NCBI GenBank assembly: GCA_043809365.1
Contig: JAZDDW010000002.1
Location: 1-29,424, forward strand
Direction: 5' to 3'
DNA: 29,424 nucleotides
Origin: CAJAUT01 sp043809365
Lineage (GTDB): Bacteria > Patescibacteriota > Microgenomatia > UBA1400 > UBA12108
Positions within the stretch are counted from its first letter, which is position 1; each line of letters opens with the position of its first letter. Below the pieces are notes generated by a model. That model was not told the origin of the DNA. It searched no databases and saw nothing but the letters and a program-made list of their open reading frames with translations. Positions 29,253-29,424 of this stretch are shown piece by piece. The position numbers were made by a program, and so were the translations under genes.

Positions 29253-29424
29253 TCAGGGTCTGATTTTATTAGTTGCTTTGAGAAAGGCGAGGAAAATGGG
29301 GTGAGGTGTGAGAGGGCGAGACTTGTATTCGGGGTGGGCTTGGGTGGCAAGGAAGAAAGGGTGCAGAGAATTTGGTAGTTCGATCATTTCGACAAAGAAA
29401 TCGTCGGGTGAGGTACCAGAGATC
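29253..29424 (-). CDS. pyrG: CTP synthase, C-terminal end (partial, runs off the window)
   Basis: About 56 residues are visible on the minus strand, ending at TGA (29255-29253). They include the DDFFVEMIELPN..HPFFLATQAHPEYKSR segment, then PLTPHP.FLAFLKA. HPE provides the His and Glu of the glutaminase triad and SRP..PHP is typical of the PyrG C-terminus; here Ala replaces the usual Phe in Q-F-HPE. CTP synthase makes CTP from UTP and glutamine. The gene is upstream of rplS on the same strand with 43 bases between its stop and the rplS start. A CTTCAGGGTC half-site of the REP overlaps its stop. Confidence 0.85.
   Translation of the reverse strand, partial: ISGTSPDDFFVEMIELPNSLHPFFLATQAHPEYKSRPLTPHPIFLAFLKATNKIRP

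Noticed and set aside
29210..29350. 47-codon N-terminal extension of L19
   Set aside because: It covers the rplS promoter and the end of pyrG, and L19 normally begins at the MANSI-type start.

Overview
The window reads as a chromosomal segment of an ultra-small, host-dependent bacterium of the Candidate Phyla Radiation (Patescibacteria), most likely Microgenomates-like. This is inferred from gene content and style, not from a marker phylogeny. Supporting signs are tightly packed short genes, a DUF5674-type protein, a lone SBP_bac_5 protein beside secG, a cupin-type (archaeal-type) glucose-6-phosphate isomerase, many hairpin repeats, a Y1/RAYT transposase and a GIY-YIG gene lodged among tRNAs. 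TGA is used as a normal stop.

Layout. 1-2.4 kb is accessory: the tail of an IS3-type transposase, an unknown 124-aa protein, a GC-rich hairpin cluster, an overlapping pair of small genes (the first DUF5674-like), tRNA-Gly(GCC) and a nucleotidyltransferase. 2.6-6.1 kb (minus) is a cell-envelope operon: transglutaminase-like secreted protein, PF04020 membrane protein, SecG, and an oligopeptide-binding-like protein. 6.1-8.1 kb (plus) is lexA-dedA-rsmI. 8.1-13.3 kb (minus) is a lower-glycolysis operon, pps-eno-gpmI. 13.29-14.03 kb is a REP-RAYT-REP unit. 14.0-26.4 kb (minus) is one unbroken 14-gene run: atpB-E-F-A-G-D-C, ruvC-A-B, a glycosidase-DUF192 fusion, a holA-like gene, a phosphomannomutase/phosphoglucomutase and the cupin isomerase. 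26.5-28.1 kb (plus) is a large secreted protein with reversed base skew. 28.1-28.75 kb is a tRNA cluster disturbed by a GIY-YIG gene. 28.76-29.42 kb holds a 40-aa peptide, rplS and the end of pyrG.

How the genes work together. The window holds an F-type ATP synthase, Holliday-junction processing (RuvABC) with the SOS repressor LexA, and both ends of a glycolytic/gluconeogenic route (Pgi and Pmm; GpmI, Eno, Pps).

Most notable observations. (1) No atpH gene lies between atpF and atpA; instead AtpA carries about 65 extra N-terminal residues that align with the C-terminal domain of the delta subunit, i.e. an apparent delta-alpha fusion. (2) A tRNA-Lys locus has a 299-bp repeat unit carrying a GIY-YIG gene, plus two tRNA relics whose anticodon arms are replaced exactly by the same 16-bp perfect palindrome. 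(3) The RAYT gene is flanked by REP copies and also carries two REP copies inside its own reading frame, in different frames. (4) Two mutually exclusive hairpins sit between atpD and atpC. (5) Several promoters place the -10 box 6-10 bases from the start codon, implying leaderless transcripts.
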